A DNA stretch of 64,000 nt from JAPWJZ01 sp041287865 (GTDB taxonomy: Bacteria > Pseudomonadota > Alphaproteobacteria > Micavibrionales > UBA2020), in contig JBGGMV010000037.1 of NCBI GenBank assembly GCA_041287865.1, positions 1-64,000 on the forward strand, in the 5' to 3' direction. Position numbers and translations under genes: made by a program. Below, piece by piece: positions 31,103-39,477 of this stretch (its first letter is position 1; every line of letters starts with the position of its first letter). The notes below the pieces were generated by a model. That model was not told the DNA's origin and searched no databases. It saw only the letters and a list, made by a program, of their open reading frames with translations.

Positions 31103-32206
31103 TCACCCCGCTTTTTTCTTCGCCAGCGCGTATTTGTCGGCTTCGTAGCCACGCAGGTATTGCGCGGGGATCGGGGGTTCCGCCCCCAGTTCCAGCGCGG
31201 CGTGGATCGGCCAATAGGCGTCGCTGAGCAGTTTGCGCGCAAGGAAGACCATGTCGGCTTCGCCCTTCGCAATGATGTCGTTCGACTGCTGCGCCTGCGT
31301 GATCATGCCGACAGCGGCGGTGGCGATGCCCGCTTTTTCGCGGATTTCCTTGGCAAAAGGCACCTGGAAGCCGGGCGCGAAGGGAACCTTGGCGTCGCCT
31401 GTGACAAAGCCCGAAGAACAATCGATGAAATCAACGCCGATCGCTTTCAATTGCTGCGACAGCCTTGTGGTATCGGCGATGGTCAACCCGCCCTCCACCC
31501 AGTCGGTGCAGGAAAGGCGTACGCCCATGACGATATTCGCGGGAATGGCGGCGCGCACCATTTTTGCGATTTCAAGCGTCAGGCGGAAACGGTTTTCTTC
31601 CGACCCGCCGTATTTGTCATCGCGCTTGTTGCTGAGCGGCGAGAGGAACTGGTGCAACAAGTATCCATGCGCACCATGCAGCTCGATGACTTGAAAGCCC
31701 GCCTTTACGGCGCGCAGCGCGCCCGCAACGAAAGCCTCTTTCAGTTTTTCGATTTCATCCAGCGTCAGCGCATGCGGCGCCGGATCGGTCGCGGTAAAGG
31801 GAATGGCGGAGGGTGCGACGGGCAGCCATCCGCCCTGACCGGGCAGCAGCGTCTTGTTGCTATCCCAAGGCCGCGCCTTCGAGGCCTTGCGGCCCGCATG
31901 GGCGATTTGAATACCGGCGACAGCGCCGTTCGAGCGGATCACATCGGTCACGCGCTTCAGCGGTTCGATATGCGCATCCAGCCAGATGCCATTGCAACCG
32001 GGCGAAATACGCCCCTCGGGCGTCACATCGGTCATTTCCATGATGACCAGCCCCGCCCCGCCCGCCGCGCGCGATCCCAGGTGCACCACATGCCAGTCGG
32101 TGGCGAAACCGTCTTCCGACGAATACTGGCACATTGGCGACACGCCGATGCGGTTGCGGAATTCGAGCCCGCGCAAAGTGATGGGGGTGAAAAGGGGCGC
32201 TGTCAT
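31103..32206 (-). CDS. namA: Old yellow enzyme family ene-reductase, YqjM/NamA-like
   Basis: A 367-residue FMN-dependent NADPH oxidoreductase that reduces activated C=C bonds. It belongs to the YqjM subgroup: the redox-tuning Cys26 lies in SPMCQY, IQIAHAGRK carries the substrate-binding His pair region, and FRLTLEIAKMVRAAIP and the C-terminal ADMVFLARKLLSDAYWPIHAA segment are typical. The FMN phosphate loop is GMITQAQQSNDII. Members act in electrophile and oxidative-stress detoxification. Shares 4 bases with the small-kinase gene upstream. Confidence 0.93.
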   Translation of the reverse strand: MTAPLFTPITLRGLEFRNRIGVSPMCQYSSEDGFATDWHVVHLGSRAAGGAGLVIMEMTDVTPEGRISPGCNGIWLDAHIEPLKRVTDVIRSNGAVAGIQIAHAGRKASKARPWDSNKTLLPGQGGWLPVAPSAIPFTATDPAPHALTLDEIEKLKEAFVAGALRAVKAGFQVIELHGAHGYLLHQFLSPLSNKRDDKYGGSEENRFRLTLEIAKMVRAAIPANIVMGVRLSCTDWVEGGLTIADTTRLSQQLKAIGVDFIDCSSGFVTGDAKVPFAPGFQVPFAKEIREKAGIATAAVGMITQAQQSNDIIAKGEADMVFLARKLLSDAYWPIHAALELGAEPPIPAQYLRGYEADKYALAKKKAG

Positions 32207-32748
32207 GCGGTTTTCTCCAATGATATCAGGAATTCTTCCGTCGCCTTGGGCGACTGCAGCCGAATATAGCGGACGGAAGGGTTTTTTCCAGCCCCGGCAA
32301 AATGTTCTTCATACCTTTTTTCCAGCCGCCAGTAGCTCTGGAACAGCCAGACAATGATGCTTTTTTTCGAAAACATCAGCCGCCAGCTTTCGGTATTGCC
32401 GTTGCAAACGGGATTCTTGTCGACCGCGCGCATGATTGACCTGCGCAACAGCTGCCAGAGCACGCGCGGGAAAGAATAATTGATCCAGATAAAGGCATCG
32501 GCGCGCGGCCAGATGGCGTCTTTGACCTTGGAATAATTTCCCATGATGATCCACTTGTCTTCCGCCGCGGCCGCTTGCGCCAATACCAGCATTTCCTCGG
32601 GTGTGCGGTTCAGCCACGCGCCTTCTGAGGCCGGTTTCCAGTGCAGGTCGTCAAGGTCGACGGGCTTCAGGCCCAGCTTTTCCGCAAGCCTGAATCCCAA
32701 AGTCGTTTTGCCGGAGCCGGTGGGGCCGAGGATGACGATGCGCTTCAT
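32203..32748 (-). CDS. P-loop adenylate/nucleoside-kinase-like protein (FlaR/topology-modulation type)
   Basis: A 181-residue protein with the Walker A motif GPTGSGKTTL at residues 8-17 and DLDDLHWKP near 32. A WIIMGNYS beta-strand and ADAFIWINYS follow. It resembles the FlaR / DNA-topology-modulation family of small nucleotide kinases, for which a clear activity is not known. ATG at 32748 fixes the P-loop at the usual distance; the open frame upstream is not coding. It is divergent from the MFS gene 67 bases away. Confidence 0.75.
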   Translation of the reverse strand: MKRIVILGPTGSGKTTLGFRLAEKLGLKPVDLDDLHWKPASEGAWLNRTPEEMLVLAQAAAAEDKWIIMGNYSKVKDAIWPRADAFIWINYSFPRVLWQLLRRSIMRAVDKNPVCNGNTESWRLMFSKKSIIVWLFQSYWRLEKRYEEHFAGAGKNPSVRYIRLQSPKATEEFLISLEKTA

Positions 32749-32815
32749 AATGCCGCCGAGTATAGCCTTTCCCTCGCCGCTTAAAAAGCCTAACATATCC
32801 GGACAGGTGGACGTT

Positions 32816-33991
32816 ATGTCACTGAAAAAAATGCCAAAAGGGATTATCGCGCTCGGTTTTGTATCCATGTTCATGGATATATCGTCGGAGATGATCCACA
32901 GCATCCTGCCCGTCTTCATGATGACGGTGCTGCATACATCTGCCCTGTGGGTCGGCATCGTCGAGGGCATCGCTGAATCGACCGCCGCGATCGTCAAAAT
33001 ATTCTCCGGCGCAATCAGCGACTGGATCGGCAAGCGCAAGCCGCTGCTGCTGCTGGGCTATGGCCTTGCGACCGTCACACGCCCCCTCTTCCCCATCGCC
33101 GAAACCATCCACATGGTGCTACTGGCGCGCTTTACCGACCGCATCGGCAAGGGCATACGCGTCGCACCGCGCGACGCTTTCGTGGCCGACCTCACCACGC
33201 CGGAAAATCGCGGCGCGGCTTATGGGCTGCGGCAGACGATGGATACCATCGGCGCCTTTCTGGGCCCGCTGATCGCCATTCTGCTGATGCTTTGGACGGC
33301 GAATGATTTTAGGTTCGTCTTCTGGGCGGCGATGATACCGGCAGTCATGGTTTTGCTGATTATCATCTTTGCGGTCAAGGAACCGCCGCGCGCGAAAGAG
33401 ACGGAGAAAAAACCCTTCCCGCTGAAGAAAAGCCAGTTGAAACTGCTGGGCCGCGCCTTCTGGTTCGTGACCATCCTCGGCTCTGTCCTGACGCTGGCGC
33501 GGTTTTCGGATGCCTTTCTGATCCTGCGCGGCGACAGCCTTGGTCTTTCCGCCGCCTATGCGCCGGCGATTTTAATTGCGATGAATGTCGTCTATTCGCT
33601 GTCGGCATGGCCGGCGGGCGTGCTTTCTGACCGTATCGGGAGGACGGGGATGCTGGCCGCCGGCATCATTGTATTGATTGCGGCCGACCTTGTGCTGGCG
33701 CAGGCGGCGGGGCCGGTATTGCTGTTTCTGGGCGCTGGATTATGGGGACTGCATATGGGGCTGACGCAGGGCATTTTAACCGCCCTCGTCGCCGACGCCG
33801 CGCCCGCCCACCTGCGCGGCACCGCCTTTGGCATGTACAACCTGATGACAGGCGTGGCATTGTTATTGGCAAGCGTCCTTGCGGGGGCACTGTGGAAATT
33901 CCACGGGCCGGCGCATGCCTTTATCGCCGGCGCGGGTTTTTCGGCGCTGTCGCTGGTGGGTTTCCTGCTGCTGAAAGGGAAGAAAGCATGA
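32816..33991 (+). CDS. MFS transporter
   Basis: A 391-residue, twelve-segment major facilitator. The loop 2-3 motif is GAISDWIGKRKPLL and the second-half counterpart is GVLSDRIGRTGMLAAG; RFTDRIGKGIRVAPRDAFVAD after helix 4 is the subgroup mark seen in several proteobacterial multidrug-type MFS exporters. The substrate is unknown. The ATG at 32816 gives a proper short cytoplasmic lead (MSLKKMPKGIIAL); the frame upstream is a shadow of the neighbouring kinase gene. Stop overlaps the next start by 4 bases. Confidence 0.9.
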   Translation: MSLKKMPKGIIALGFVSMFMDISSEMIHSILPVFMMTVLHTSALWVGIVEGIAESTAAIVKIFSGAISDWIGKRKPLLLLGYGLATVTRPLFPIAETIHMVLLARFTDRIGKGIRVAPRDAFVADLTTPENRGAAYGLRQTMDTIGAFLGPLIAILLMLWTANDFRFVFWAAMIPAVMVLLIIIFAVKEPPRAKETEKKPFPLKKSQLKLLGRAFWFVTILGSVLTLARFSDAFLILRGDSLGLSAAYAPAILIAMNVVYSLSAWPAGVLSDRIGRTGMLAAGIIVLIAADLVLAQAAGPVLLFLGAGLWGLHMGLTQGILTALVADAAPAHLRGTAFGMYNLMTGVALLLASVLAGALWKFHGPAHAFIAGAGFSALSLVGFLLLKGKKA

Positions 33992-34461
33992 ACGAGCATA
34001 CATTGCAGGTCTGGGAACTGGCGAGCTATGTCGTGACCGTGATCGGCCTGCCCTATGCCATCGCCATGTTCGCGTTCGACAGCTACAAGGAGCGCCAGCT
34101 GGAGAACGAGGAGCTCTATCAGGCGCTGGCCGAGGAATACGCCAAGTTCGGCAACCTGATGATCGAAAACGCCGATTTGCAGCTGATGACCGGCGGCGTG
34201 CCCGACGAGAAACTCAATACCGAGCAGAAAGAGCGCAAGACCGTGATTTTCGACATGCTGGTCGCGCTGTTCGAACGCGCCTACATCCTTGTCTACGAGG
34301 AAAAGATGGACAAGCAGACGAAACGCCTTTGGGCGACCTGGGAAGACTATATAAAATTCTGGTGCCAGCGCGAGGATTTCAAGCGCGCGCTGCCCGGCCT
34401 GCTGGTGGGCGAGGATGCCGATTTTTCGGGCTATATCCGCAAAACCGCGGGAATCAATTAA
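33988..34461 (+). CDS. Hypothetical single-span membrane protein
   Basis: A 157-residue protein with one hydrophobic stretch at ~10-30 (ASYVVTVIGLPYAIAMFAF), then a soluble helical domain with many Glu/Lys and Trp residues (RLWATWEDYIKFWCQREDF). No named family recognised. It shares ATGA with the MFS gene stop and so is probably co-translated with the transporter. The long upstream extension of the frame to 33742 is antisense-free but belongs to the MFS coding region and is not used. Confidence 0.6.
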   Translation: MNEHTLQVWELASYVVTVIGLPYAIAMFAFDSYKERQLENEELYQALAEEYAKFGNLMIENADLQLMTGGVPDEKLNTEQKERKTVIFDMLVALFERAYILVYEEKMDKQTKRLWATWEDYIKFWCQREDFKRALPGLLVGEDADFSGYIRKTAGIN

Positions 34462-34481
34462 TTTTTTAAGGAGTAAAAATC

Positions 34482-34898
34482 ATGACATTGCTTTACACAG
34501 CACGCGCAACCGTCACCGGCGGCAGGGATGGCAAGGCGGAAACCGACGATGGCAAGCTGGCGATCACCCTCTCCCGCCCGGGCGGCGGCGGCACGGGCAC
34601 GAACCCCGAACAATTATTCGCGGCAGGCTATGCCGCCTGCTTCGGCGGCGCATTGTCTTACGTCGCGGGCCAGCGAAAGCTGGAAACCGGCGCGATCACC
34701 ATCCATTCCGAAGTGACGCTGAACCAGAACGAACAAGGATTTTTCATCGCAGCCCAGCTGAACGTGCAGATGGCCGGCATCGACGAAAAAACCGGCGCGG
34801 TGCTGGTGCAGGACGCGCACAAGGTCTGCCCCTATTCCAAGGCGACGAAGGGCAACATCACCGTGACGCTGAAGCTGAACGGCAAGCCCGTCACCTAG
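34482..34898 (+). CDS. OsmC/Ohr family organic hydroperoxide reductase
   Basis: A 138-residue thiol peroxidase that reduces organic hydroperoxides. The two active-site cysteines are present: Cys53 in AACFGGAL and Cys116 in HKVCPYSKATKGN. The Ohr-type N-terminus (TLLYTARATVTGGRDG) and PGGGGTGTNPEQLFAAGYAACF region match Ohr rather than OsmC. An AAGGAG site lies before the ATG. It sits beside the MFS transporter and hypothetical protein; no OhrR regulator is nearby. Confidence 0.92.
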   Translation: MTLLYTARATVTGGRDGKAETDDGKLAITLSRPGGGGTGTNPEQLFAAGYAACFGGALSYVAGQRKLETGAITIHSEVTLNQNEQGFFIAAQLNVQMAGIDEKTGAVLVQDAHKVCPYSKATKGNITVTLKLNGKPVT

Positions 34899-34968
34899 GC
34901 CTGATTCCGTCAATCTATATTGACATATAATTTTTCACGCGCGATGGCCCTTCGCATCTGCCGCTGGC

Positions 34969-34989
34969 TTATCCCCTGCGTTGGGATAA
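34969..34989 (+). other. Stem-loop upstream of the FecR-domain gene
   Basis: TTATCCC-CTGCGTT-GGGATAA forms a perfect 7-bp stem about 35 bases before the FecR-domain ATG and 70 bases after the Ohr stop. There is no T-run. A regulatory or mRNA-stability stem is as likely as a terminator. Confidence 0.35.
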
Positions 34990-35024
34990 GATATTGGCAG
35001 GGTTTATCCGGGGGTATCGCCATC

Positions 35025-35999
35025 ATGCTGAAAATATCTTTTGCCGCTCTGTGCCTGTCATTGCTGATGCTGGCCCGCCCCGCTTGCGCCGAGCCGCCGG
35101 CGCAGGCCGTTATCGGCACGGTGATGGAGGTGGAGGGGCAGGCCTGGATATCCTCTCCCGTCACCAAGACGAAAACGGCGGCGAAGGTCGAAACCCCACT
35201 GCATATCAACGACGTCATCGACACCGGCCCCAAGTCGCGCGTCTTTATCCTCTTCATCGACAACACGCAGATCACCCTGTCGGCCAATACCAAGTTCCGC
35301 GCCGAGGACTATGTCTTCGACGAAAGCGCGCCCGCGTACAACAAGGCGCGGTATAACGTGATGAGCGGGACGTTCCAGTATCTGAGCGGCGCGCTGGGCA
35401 AGACCAAGGATCCGGATGTCGAGATCGAGACGCCCTATGGCGCGATCGGCATCCGCGGCACGAAATTCTGGGCCGGCGAAATCGAAAACGCCTATGGCGT
35501 CAACGTGCAGGAAGGCCGCGTGCGCGTGCGCAACGAGGGTGGCGAAGTCTTCGTCGACAAAGGCAAGGGCACATCGCTCAAAAGCCGCAAGCAAAAACCC
35601 TCCGCCGCCGTTCCATGGCCCGCGAAACAACTCCAGCTGATTGCGGCCACCGTCTTGCTGTCGCGGCAGGACGACGTGCTGAAGCGCGTCATGGGTTTCC
35701 AGGGCAAAAACAACATGCTGCGCGGCCAGTTCAAGGATTTCCTGAAGATCAACGGCGGAATACCCGGCATGAACAATGTGCCCGGCAACATGGTGCCCGG
35801 CCAGATAGTCCCGGGCCAGAAGGGCGGCATGCTGTTTGATATTCCGGGAGGCACCGCGCCGGTCAAGAACAGGGCGACCGTCGCCCCCGGCACCAGAACA
35901 AAAGCCGGCAATCGCACTGCGCCTGCAGAGGCAGTGCCGTCCACGCCAAGCCCCCGGGCTCCCTCGCCCTTTAAAATGTTCAAGGTTCCGGGCCTATGA
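35025..35999 (+). CDS. FecR-domain periplasmic protein
   Basis: A 324-residue exported protein. Signal peptide residues 1-23 (ending PACAE). The FecR domain (~30-165) shows FILFIDNTQITLSANTKFR and the signature TPYGAIGIRGTKFWAGEI. It then has low-complexity Pro/Gly repeats including a run of VPG units (VPGNMVPGQIVPGQK) and an Ala/Thr/Pro tail. FecR domains usually sense or bind partners in the periplasm. No anti-sigma features or sigma factor are nearby, so a structural or sensing role is inferred. The ATG at 35025 is chosen because the signal peptide begins there. Stop overlaps the next gene by 4 bases. Confidence 0.85.
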   Translation: MLKISFAALCLSLLMLARPACAEPPAQAVIGTVMEVEGQAWISSPVTKTKTAAKVETPLHINDVIDTGPKSRVFILFIDNTQITLSANTKFRAEDYVFDESAPAYNKARYNVMSGTFQYLSGALGKTKDPDVEIETPYGAIGIRGTKFWAGEIENAYGVNVQEGRVRVRNEGGEVFVDKGKGTSLKSRKQKPSAAVPWPAKQLQLIAATVLLSRQDDVLKRVMGFQGKNNMLRGQFKDFLKINGGIPGMNNVPGNMVPGQIVPGQKGGMLFDIPGGTAPVKNRATVAPGTRTKAGNRTAPAEAVPSTPSPRAPSPFKMFKVPGL

Positions 36000-37159
36000 C
36001 GCAGCAAAACGTCTCCCTGCGCAAATGGCTCGGCGATAAATTTTCCACGCGGTCGGGCACCCGAGCGCTGATCAGCCCGGGGATGGATTTCCTGCTGGTG
36101 GGCGGGCTTTCCTGCATCACGCTGGCGATCTATTTCCTGATCAGCGACGGTTTCAAGATCGAGGTCAAGGACGAAACCTATATCGTCGCCGCCTGGCTTT
36201 CCTTCGTCATCAACTACCCGCATTTCGCCTATTCCTACATGCTGTTCTACAAGGGTTTCGTCGCGCGCCTCTTCGCGCCGGAAACAGAATTCTGGAGCCG
36301 CGTGAGGATGTCCATCGCCGGGCTTTTCGTACCCGCGCTGATGCTCGCCTATTTCGTCCGCGCCTATGTGACGCAAAACCCCGAATACATCATGTGGGCG
36401 CTGTTCACGATGATCTTTACCGTCGGCTGGCACTACGTGAAGCAGGCCTACGGCGTACTGATCACCATGTCCGTCTACCGCAATATTTTCTATGCGACCT
36501 GGGAAAAGCGGATTTTGTGGATCAATGCCTATGCCGTCTGGGCCTATTCGTGGTGCCGCACCAACAGCACCGGCAACGACATCCCCTATCGCCATATCCA
36601 GATGAAATCCTTCAAGTTCCCGCTGGAAGTGATAGACGGCAGTTTCTATTTCGCCTGCTTCACCACCGCCGCCTGCATCGCCATCGTGCTGAACCGCTGG
36701 CTGTCGGAGAACAGGGGAATATCGGTGAACGCCGTCATCGGCTATGCCTGCGGGATTTACATGTGGGTGATGATACCCTTCATGAACATGGCTTTCTATA
36801 TCCTGATCCCGATGTTCCATTCCCTGCAATACCTGCCCTTCGTCTACAAATTCAAGAAATCGGAGCTGGTGCGGGAGCTGGAACGCCCGCTTGGCGACTA
36901 CAAGCGCTCGCGCCGCAACTTCATCATCCATGCGCTGCTGTTTACCGTCACGGGCGGCGTGCTGGGGCTGTTGTTCTTTGAAACCATCCCCAACCTGCTG
37001 GACGATCATTACAGCACGAAGCTTGAATACGCGGGGCTGGACCCGCTGTTCTTCTTCTTCGCCTTTACCGTCTTCATCAACGTCCACCATTTCTTCATCG
37101 ACAGCGCCTTCTGGCGCCGCGACAACAGGGACGCGCAGAAGAACCTGTTCAGGGCGTGA
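35996..37159 (+). CDS. Histidine-rich polytopic membrane protein 1
   Basis: A 387-residue integral membrane protein with about seven to nine hydrophobic segments. Conserved histidines sit in motifs shared with its neighbour: NYPHFAYSY (His76), GWHYVKQAYG (His146), HSLQYLPFVYKF (His275) and NVHHFFIDSAFWRR (His364, His365, Asp369). Such spaced His motifs near membrane edges resemble metal centres of membrane di-iron or oxygenase families (for example Brp/Blh-like enzymes) but no family match is certain. It is coupled to the FecR-domain gene by ATGA overlap and followed 4 bases later by its paralogue. Confidence 0.7.
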   Translation: MTQQNVSLRKWLGDKFSTRSGTRALISPGMDFLLVGGLSCITLAIYFLISDGFKIEVKDETYIVAAWLSFVINYPHFAYSYMLFYKGFVARLFAPETEFWSRVRMSIAGLFVPALMLAYFVRAYVTQNPEYIMWALFTMIFTVGWHYVKQAYGVLITMSVYRNIFYATWEKRILWINAYAVWAYSWCRTNSTGNDIPYRHIQMKSFKFPLEVIDGSFYFACFTTAACIAIVLNRWLSENRGISVNAVIGYACGIYMWVMIPFMNMAFYILIPMFHSLQYLPFVYKFKKSELVRELERPLGDYKRSRRNFIIHALLFTVTGGVLGLLFFETIPNLLDDHYSTKLEYAGLDPLFFFFAFTVFINVHHFFIDSAFWRRDNRDAQKNLFRA

Positions 37160-37163
37160 GTAA

Positions 37164-38252
37164 ATGACCGAGGCTGCCGTCCGCACCCGCGCGCTGATTT
37201 CTCCGCAGGCCGATTTCTGGCTGCTGGGCGGGGCCTCGCTGCTCAGCTTTTTTCTTTATCTGACCGTGCTGCCCTATGTGGACCGCGAATTCCGCAAGGC
37301 GCTGCCGGTCATCATCATCACGCTGTCCTTCGTGATGTCGTATCCGCACTTCGCCTATTCATACCTGCTGTTCTATCGCGGCTTTACCGGGCGCCTGTTT
37401 GGCGAGGGCACGGAATTTTTTAGCCGCATCCGCCATGCCCTGGCAGGCATCATCGTGCCGGCAGCGCTGGCGGCCTATTTCGCCGTGACATTCCACGAGC
37501 GTGATACATCAATGGTGGGCTGGGGCTATTTCGTCATGCTGTTCACCGTCGGCTGGCACTACGTCAAGCAGGGCTACGGCGTGCTGATAACACTGTCGCT
37601 CTACAAGGGCGTTTTCTACGGCGTGTGGGAAAAACGCGCGCTCTGGATCAATGCCTATGCCGTCTGGCTCTGGTCATGGGCGGCGGCCAACAACGCGCTG
37701 GCGGCGCAGGTGGTGGATAAAAACTATCCGCCGGGACTTTACCCATCAATCCCCCTGCCCGACTGGGTCGTGACCTATGGCGGCGTTTTCGCCTGCATTA
37801 CCACGCTCGCGGCGGCAGCCGTCGTGCTGGCGCCGTGGCTGGAAGGAGAAAAGAAAATATCGGTTAACGCCGTGGTGGGTTATGTGTCGGCTATCTACAT
37901 GTGGGTGCTGATGCCGCGCATCGACATGATGTTCTATGCCATCGTACCGCTGTTCCACGGCCTTCAATACCTGCCCTTCGTCTATAAATTCAAGCGCGAG
38001 GAATTCAGGAAGATGACAAGCGCGCGCGGTGCGGCGGCTTTCACGCTGCTGGGCCTGTTTGCGGGGGCGGTGCTGATGGAGTTTTTCCCAAAGGCGCTCG
38101 ACCGCAACTTCGGCATCACGGGCCTCTCTTACGAGCCGAAATTTTACCTGACGTCCTTTATCATTTTTATCAACGTGCATCATTTCTTCATCGACGCCGC
38201 TTTCTGGCGGCGCGACAATAAAGACGTGCAGAATTACCTGTTTAAGGCTTAA
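37164..38252 (+). CDS. Histidine-rich polytopic membrane protein 2
   Basis: A 362-residue paralogue of the preceding protein, lying 4 bases downstream. The same motifs are kept in order: SYPHFAYSY (His62), GWHYVKQGYG (His132), HGLQYLPFVYKF (His265) and NVHHFFIDAAFWRR (His339, His340). The shared spacing argues for a bound metal or a conserved fold role. The first ~25 residues hold a short polar lead before the first membrane segment. Function unknown. It ends 4 bases into the convergent NUDIX gene. Confidence 0.7.
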   Translation: MTEAAVRTRALISPQADFWLLGGASLLSFFLYLTVLPYVDREFRKALPVIIITLSFVMSYPHFAYSYLLFYRGFTGRLFGEGTEFFSRIRHALAGIIVPAALAAYFAVTFHERDTSMVGWGYFVMLFTVGWHYVKQGYGVLITLSLYKGVFYGVWEKRALWINAYAVWLWSWAAANNALAAQVVDKNYPPGLYPSIPLPDWVVTYGGVFACITTLAAAAVVLAPWLEGEKKISVNAVVGYVSAIYMWVLMPRIDMMFYAIVPLFHGLQYLPFVYKFKREEFRKMTSARGAAAFTLLGLFAGAVLMEFFPKALDRNFGITGLSYEPKFYLTSFIIFINVHHFFIDAAFWRRDNKDVQNYLFKA

Positions 38253-38674
38253 GAGATTTTTTTCAGCAGGGCGTCGAAATCGTAAGACAGGCCCGCCTCT
38301 TCCTTATCCGCCCAGTAGAGATCGAAGGCAACCGGCGTTTTGTCTTCGCCCGAAGGAGTCATTTCCCAGTGCCGCCATTTTTCAGGCGCAGGGTTGGCGC
38401 ATTGCAGGTGGAAGAAATGACGTTCATGCACTTCGCCGCCGCGGCCCACTTTCGCTGCGTCAAAATCTTCGGCACCCAGATACTTCACCAACTGCAGGCC
38501 TTTAAGGCCGGTTTCTTCCTCGGCTTCGCGCAAAACAGCTTCCGGCAGTTCTTCTTCGGCTTCGACGGTGCCGGCGGGAACCTGCACGCCTGCCTCAGGA
38601 TAATCGCGGTGGTTGAAGACCAGCAGCTTGTCGCCCAGCGTGATATAGGCAACGACTTTGCGAACGCGGCTCAT
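38249..38674 (-). CDS. NUDIX hydrolase
   Basis: A 141-residue NUDIX-fold pyrophosphohydrolase. The NUDIX box is complete: GTVEAEEELPEAVLREAEEETGL (residues ~35-57), with the metal-binding Glu residues in REAEEE. The N-terminal VVAYITLGDKLLVFNHRDYPEAGVQVPAG is the usual strand before the box. The substrate (nucleotide sugars, oxidised nucleotides or others) cannot be told. It is the last of a minus-strand run lapA - ihfB side. Confidence 0.9.
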   Translation of the reverse strand: MSRVRKVVAYITLGDKLLVFNHRDYPEAGVQVPAGTVEAEEELPEAVLREAEEETGLKGLQLVKYLGAEDFDAAKVGRGGEVHERHFFHLQCANPAPEKWRHWEMTPSGEDKTPVAFDLYWADKEEAGLSYDFDALLKKIS

Positions 38675-38683
38675 GGATAATCC

Positions 38684-39007
38684 TTAAGGTACGATAGCGG
38701 GAACGGTTGTCGGGGTGGCCGCAGTTTCCGGTTTCTGGCGCAAGGAGTCGAGTTCTTTTTCCAGCCGCGCGGTCTTGCGGCTTTCCTGCCAGAGTTTCAG
38801 GCGGATTTTCTGGTACTGGATCCAGACAAACAGCGCCCCCAGCAAAAACCCGATGCCGAGCATCGCAAGGCCGAAAATATTGACCCCGAAATCTACTTTG
38901 TTTTCAAAGGGCCAGAGCCCAAGCGTGACGATGCCGGTATTCGACAGCGAAAAAAGCCCAGCGAAAATGGTGAGCGGAATGGTGATAAGGAGCGTGATAT
39001 AGGCCAT
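38684..39007 (-). CDS. lapA: LapA family (DUF1049) inner-membrane protein
   Basis: A 107-residue protein with two membrane helices (~4-24 and ~45-62) and a C-terminal coiled-coil tail (KLWQESRKTARLEKELDSLRQK). This is the LapA (YciS) architecture; in E. coli LapA works with LapB in controlling LpxC turnover and lipopolysaccharide synthesis. LapB is not in the window. In alphaproteobacteria lapA regularly follows ihfB, as here. Confidence 0.85.
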   Translation of the reverse strand: MAYITLLITIPLTIFAGLFSLSNTGIVTLGLWPFENKVDFGVNIFGLAMLGIGFLLGALFVWIQYQKIRLKLWQESRKTARLEKELDSLRQKPETAATPTTVPAIVP

Positions 39008-39050
39008 TTATCCCCCTTTATAATCAGCGGTTTAAGGGGCGTAAGGACGC

Positions 39051-39362
39051 TTAGTCCTTCATATCGTCTTCGTCATCGGAGACGATGCCGTTCAGGCGCT
39101 CGTGCATTTTCTTGCCGATTTTGAAGAAGGGCACGCGCTTGTTCTCGACCTTCACGGTCTCGCCGGTGCGCGGGTTGCGGCCCATGCGGGCCTTGCGCTG
39201 CTTCACCGAGAAAGCCCCGAAACCGCGCAGTTCAACGCGGCTGCCGTTCGCCAATGCCTTTGTAATCTCTTCAAAAATCGTGTCCACGATCTGCTCCGCA
39301 TGGCTCTGGTAGAGGTGCGGGTTCAGCTCGGCGAGCTTGAGGATCAGTTCAGATTTTGTCAT
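39051..39362 (-). CDS. ihfB: Integration host factor subunit beta
   Basis: A 103-residue HU/IHF family protein that bends DNA as a heterodimer with IhfA. Marks of the beta subunit are the start MTKSELILKLAELNPHL, the RVELRGFGAFSVKQRKARMGRNP core and the DNA-intercalating RNPRTGE arm. The acidic C-terminal DDEDDMKD is longer than in E. coli IhfB. In many proteobacteria ihfB follows rpsA; here the upstream gene is the UbiH-type hydroxylase. Confidence 0.95.
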   Translation of the reverse strand: MTKSELILKLAELNPHLYQSHAEQIVDTIFEEITKALANGSRVELRGFGAFSVKQRKARMGRNPRTGETVKVENKRVPFFKIGKKMHERLNGIVSDDEDDMKD

Positions 39363-39477
39363 GGCGACAGGGTCCTTGATTGAAAATCAACGCTATCAGA
39401 GTCTTAGCGTGCCAAGCTTTCGGTTCCCCGTCAAGCAAAAACCAGAAAAAAACACGTGAAATCAAATGAATAAAAGG

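Noticed and set aside
30713..32269. 518-codon plus-strand frame across the old yellow enzyme and acetyltransferase genes
   Set aside because: It spans two genes with strong family signatures on the other strand and their junction, which a true gene would not need.
35492..37186. Long minus-strand open frame (564 codons) opposite the FecR/His-rich membrane genes
   Set aside because: Antisense to two well-supported genes; translation is His/Asp/Arg-rich in the manner of reverse-frame shadows.
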